NCBI GenBank assembly: GCA_964593555.1
Contig: CAZQIC010000107.1
Span: 1-17,218 of the forward strand
Source: CAZQIC01 sp964593555
GTDB lineage: Bacteria > Bacteroidota > Bacteroidia > JAFLBG01
DNA: 17,218 nucleotides
Direction: 5' to 3'
Below, piece by piece: positions 15,641 to 17,218 of the stretch. The number at the start of each line of letters is the position of its first letter. Position 1 is the first letter of the stretch. The notes beneath the pieces were generated by a model. That model worked only from the letters and a program-made list of their open reading frames with translations, had not been told where the DNA came from and searched no databases. The position numbers were made by a program, and so were the translations under genes.

Positions 15641-15808
15641 ATTATGTAAGTTATTTATCTTTTTACACTTGCCACCAACGGTTTCGTGGTTGGCGATGGT
15701 GGACTTTAAGCTTTTTGCGATGCACATCCCGATTTATTGGGAGAGCACTGCAATGGGCTAAATGTGAGCTGGAACAACAAGTATAACTAAAAAATAAGAT
15801 GGTGTTTT
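15641..15808. other. Intergenic segment with CCAAC/GTTGG hairpin
   Basis: This gap between the GldL-like and Bro-N genes contains a hairpin (CCAAC 15675-15679 with GTTGG 15689-15693) and an alternative outer pairing (CCACC 15672-15676 with GGTGG 15698-15702). The stretch 15671-15770 is less AT-rich than its neighbours. It may be another dispersed repeat or an RNA structure ahead of the GldL-like gene; no second copy is visible here. Confidence 0.3.
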
Positions 15809-16630
15809 TTACTTTAGTCTTTTCTTATTTGAAATCCCTTTTGCATTTAATTTACTCACAACTTTTTTTCCCGTTTTAGCTTCAATTTGCTTTCTTGTAT
15901 TTCCGGCAATTGTCCCACCCTGTTTTGCTATTTTTTTATTTTCCTCTAATGTTTTAGGCTTTTTCTCTTTGGAAATTTCGGTGGTGGTTGCCTCAGCCAG
16001 CATACTTAATACCAATTCTAAATTGGTCATATTATCTCTTAAATTTTCTTTCTTCAGGTTTTTATGTTGTTTGTACGTTTTTACCGTTTTGCCGCTCCAC
16101 GCTTGGGTAATAATATCTGTAAGGCTTGCAAATTCTTGTCCTTTTTTTACACCTCTTTGTTCCCATTCATCCGTCAGTTCTTTTCTTACTTCAATACTTT
16201 TCAAACGTTGATTAATCCATTCTTTGCTATATCCTTTTTGTAAATAGGTTTGCATTGCCCGGTCGATAGTTAACTCTGGATTTTCAGTTTCCTCTATACG
16301 GTCATAACCTACCTTTGCAAGCCATTGTTTAAAAGGTTCTGCTTTGGGTGATGGGATAGATTGAATTAAACGGAACAATTGTTCGGTATCTGCTACATCT
16401 GTTAAGTAAAATTTACCATCAGCTGATTGCATTTTCAGTTGACTACAATTTGTAGCCCACTGACTACCTTCTTGTTTTAATCTTGTTTTTAGAACACTCC
16501 AATACTTTCTTGGGTTGGGACTGTTTGTTAAGACCCCAATAATATCTACTATAGAAAAAAACCATTTTTCTTTGTCTGCATCCCAATGACTTCGAATTTG
16601 TTTACTTTCAAAAACTTTAATGTTTTTCAT
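15809..16630 (-). CDS. Bro-N domain protein (phage antirepressor-type)
   Basis: The 273-residue product begins KVFESKQIRSHWDADKEKWFFSIVDIIGVL, the Bro-N DNA-binding fold (about residues 1-110). ADGKFYLTDVADTEQLFRLIQSIPSPKAEPFKQWLA follows. The C-terminal half contains RKELTDEWEQRGVKKGQEFASLTDIITQAWSG and ends in a basic, glycine-containing tail. This full-length architecture is widespread in bacterial genomes and related to phage antirepressors and baculovirus BRO proteins. It stands alone with no phage structural, integrase or repressor gene nearby. Its position between two direct repeats suggests it moved or was amplified with them. Likely DNA-binding; target unknown. Confidence 0.85.
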   Translation of the reverse strand: MKNIKVFESKQIRSHWDADKEKWFFSIVDIIGVLTNSPNPRKYWSVLKTRLKQEGSQWATNCSQLKMQSADGKFYLTDVADTEQLFRLIQSIPSPKAEPFKQWLAKVGYDRIEETENPELTIDRAMQTYLQKGYSKEWINQRLKSIEVRKELTDEWEQRGVKKGQEFASLTDIITQAWSGKTVKTYKQHKNLKKENLRDNMTNLELVLSMLAEATTTEISKEKKPKTLEENKKIAKQGGTIAGNTRKQIEAKTGKKVVSKLNAKGISNKKRLK

Positions 16631-16679
16631 TTTGATTTATTTGCTGTTCAAAGAAAAGAAAAATGTCACAGCCGCAAGT

Positions 16680-16710
16680 TAAAAATAGTGTAAACTAAAT
16701 TGCAAAACAA
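16680..16710 (-). promoter_or_regulatory. Candidate Bacteroidota-type promoter for the Bro-N gene
   Basis: Read on the minus strand, TTG (16710-16708) is followed after 20 bp by TATTTTTA (16687-16680), which matches the Bacteroidota -7 consensus TAnnTTTG at 7 of 8 positions including the two free ones. It lies 50 bp upstream of the Bro-N start. AT-rich sequence makes chance matches common. Confidence 0.35.
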
Positions 16711-16748
16711 GGATAATATGTGGGTAAATCTTACATCGTGGCCCCCTC

Positions 16749-16785
16749 TGTCAGCTAAGGCTGACATCTCCCCCAAAAGTGGAGA
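16749..16785. repeat. REP-like double hairpin, copy 2
   Basis: This is the counterpart of 14787-14823. The first stem (TGTCAGC/GCTGACA) is intact. In the second, GGGG has become GTGG at 16780, which opens the stem. Confidence 0.6.
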
Positions 16786-16806
16786 AAAGGCTTCACAAGA
16801 ATAAAT

Positions 16807-17046
16807 TTAGGTTATGATTACTTCTATCAATTCCGATTTACCTCCATCGCTGTCGGTAACCATTAAGAAACCATTTTGAAAAGCGGTAATCGATTCGACT
16901 TTTATTTTTAGCGGGATTCCTTTTTCATTTATAGATATACACTCAGGAGAATTATTTTTCTATAATTCATCAATATTTATTTTTCCAATAAAACTTCCCA
17001 ATACTTCGCCATCGCTTACCCAATCGCTGGTGTTATTCTGTTTCAT
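16807..17046 (-). pseudogene. Small gene interrupted by an in-frame amber codon, copy 2
   Basis: This is the second copy of the 79-codon frame, with the same ATG context, the same TAG at codon 29 (16960-16962) and the same TAA end. It differs from copy 1 by three substitutions, all after the TAG: two are silent (Gly and Glu codons) and one changes Leu to Ile in the final SELLEVIIT segment. Confidence 0.48.
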
Positions 17047-17218
17047 TATACTCGATGGTGTCCCGCTTAATATACTTGTTATATTCTCGAGCGTACTCTT
17101 CATTGTCAGGATTTGCAAAGTGTTGTGTTTTTAACCTAGCCAATTCAGCGTCATCCCAGTGTTGTATTTTTATAAGTGTTGATGTGGGTGTAAAATACAG
17201 TGCCATAGTCAATATGGA
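17033..17218 (-). CDS. GldL-like membrane protein, second copy (partial, C-terminal 61 residues)
   Basis: The frame is identical to residues 129-189 of the GldL-like protein encoded at 15071-15640, including the degenerate IKIQHWDDA motif and the charged tail ending YNETE. The 5' part lies outside the window, so it is unknown whether this is a full second gene or a truncated copy. Confidence 0.8.
   Translation of the reverse strand, partial: SILTMALYFTPTSTLIKIQHWDDAELARLKTQHFANPDNEEYAREYNKYIKRDTIEYNETE

Larger units (their letters stand above)
16732..17218. repeat. Long direct repeat, copy 2 (cut by window end)
   Basis: This is the second copy of 14770-15256, offset by exactly 1962 bp and still matching at the last base of the window. 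Its left edge lies 101 bp upstream of the Bro-N start. Whether the match continues beyond 17218 decides between a tandem duplication of the whole GldL-like/Bro-N unit and a dispersed repeat. Confidence 0.95.

Noticed and set aside
15671..15702. Integron attC site from the CCAAC/GTTGG hairpin between the GldL-like and Bro-N genes
   Set aside because: The core sites do not fit RYYYAAC and GTTRRRY, and no integrase is present in the window.
15641..15727. Longer start for the GldL-like protein at 15727
   Set aside because: The added 29 codons run through a hairpin-bearing intergenic segment, while MRTEKVFAS gives the usual short N-terminus before the first transmembrane motif.

Overview
The window is AT-rich chromosomal DNA from a member of the Bacteroidota, probably near the Chitinophagales/Sphingobacteriia, although genus cannot be read from the sequence. 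The evidence is the protein set: a DUF3127 single-strand-binding-like protein, GldL-type 'FKxxHWPGA' membrane motifs, several small lipoproteins and a Bacteroidota-style two-gene AddAB nuclease-helicase subunit. Gene starts also lack strong Shine-Dalgarno sequences, as is usual in this phylum. Most of the window is housekeeping DNA; the right-hand 3.5 kb is accessory in character.

Layout. (1) 1-867, plus strand: the last 42 codons of a biotin-synthesis aminotransferase (bioA) followed 2 nt later by a queuosine-precursor transporter (yhhQ). (2) 868-1092: a REP-like element bounded by 15-bp inverted ends. (3) 3583-1093, minus strand: a tight run of cytochrome-c-like lipoprotein, msrB, tiny lysine-rich lipoprotein and lipid A-type acyltransferase, then miaE. 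A 7-bp tandem repeat lies between the acyltransferase and miaE and supplies the last codons of the acyltransferase. (4) 3646-4491, plus: an unrecognised lipoprotein. (5) 6838-4507, minus: overlapping aroB-aroA of the shikimate pathway. (6) 7017-7529, plus: idi (isoprenoid precursor isomerase). (7) 13297-7541, minus: an AddB-like PD-(D/E)XK nuclease broken by one frameshift, then a DUF3127 protein with an SSB-like acidic tail, then an exported caspase-fold protease with a beta-propeller-like N-terminus. (8) 13341-13592, plus: a small unknown protein.

(9) 14663-13594, minus: two overlapping unknown membrane-anchored proteins. (10) 14770-17218: a duplicated region. A segment of at least 487 bp recurs at an exact offset of 1962 bp (14770-15256 and 16732-17218, the latter cut by the window end). 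Each copy contains a double-hairpin REP-like sequence, a 79-codon reading frame carrying an in-frame amber codon, and the 3' part of a GldL-like membrane protein gene. A stand-alone Bro-N (antirepressor-type) gene sits between the copies. This is the least ordinary part of the window.

How the genes work together: aroB-aroA form a coherent pathway pair. msrB with the cytochrome-like lipoprotein and acyltransferase looks like a co-transcribed envelope/redox set. miaE and yhhQ both concern tRNA modification, though on opposite strands. The nuclease and the DUF3127 protein are both plausible DNA-metabolism genes. I saw no rRNA, tRNA, CRISPR array, or recognisable transposase or integrase.
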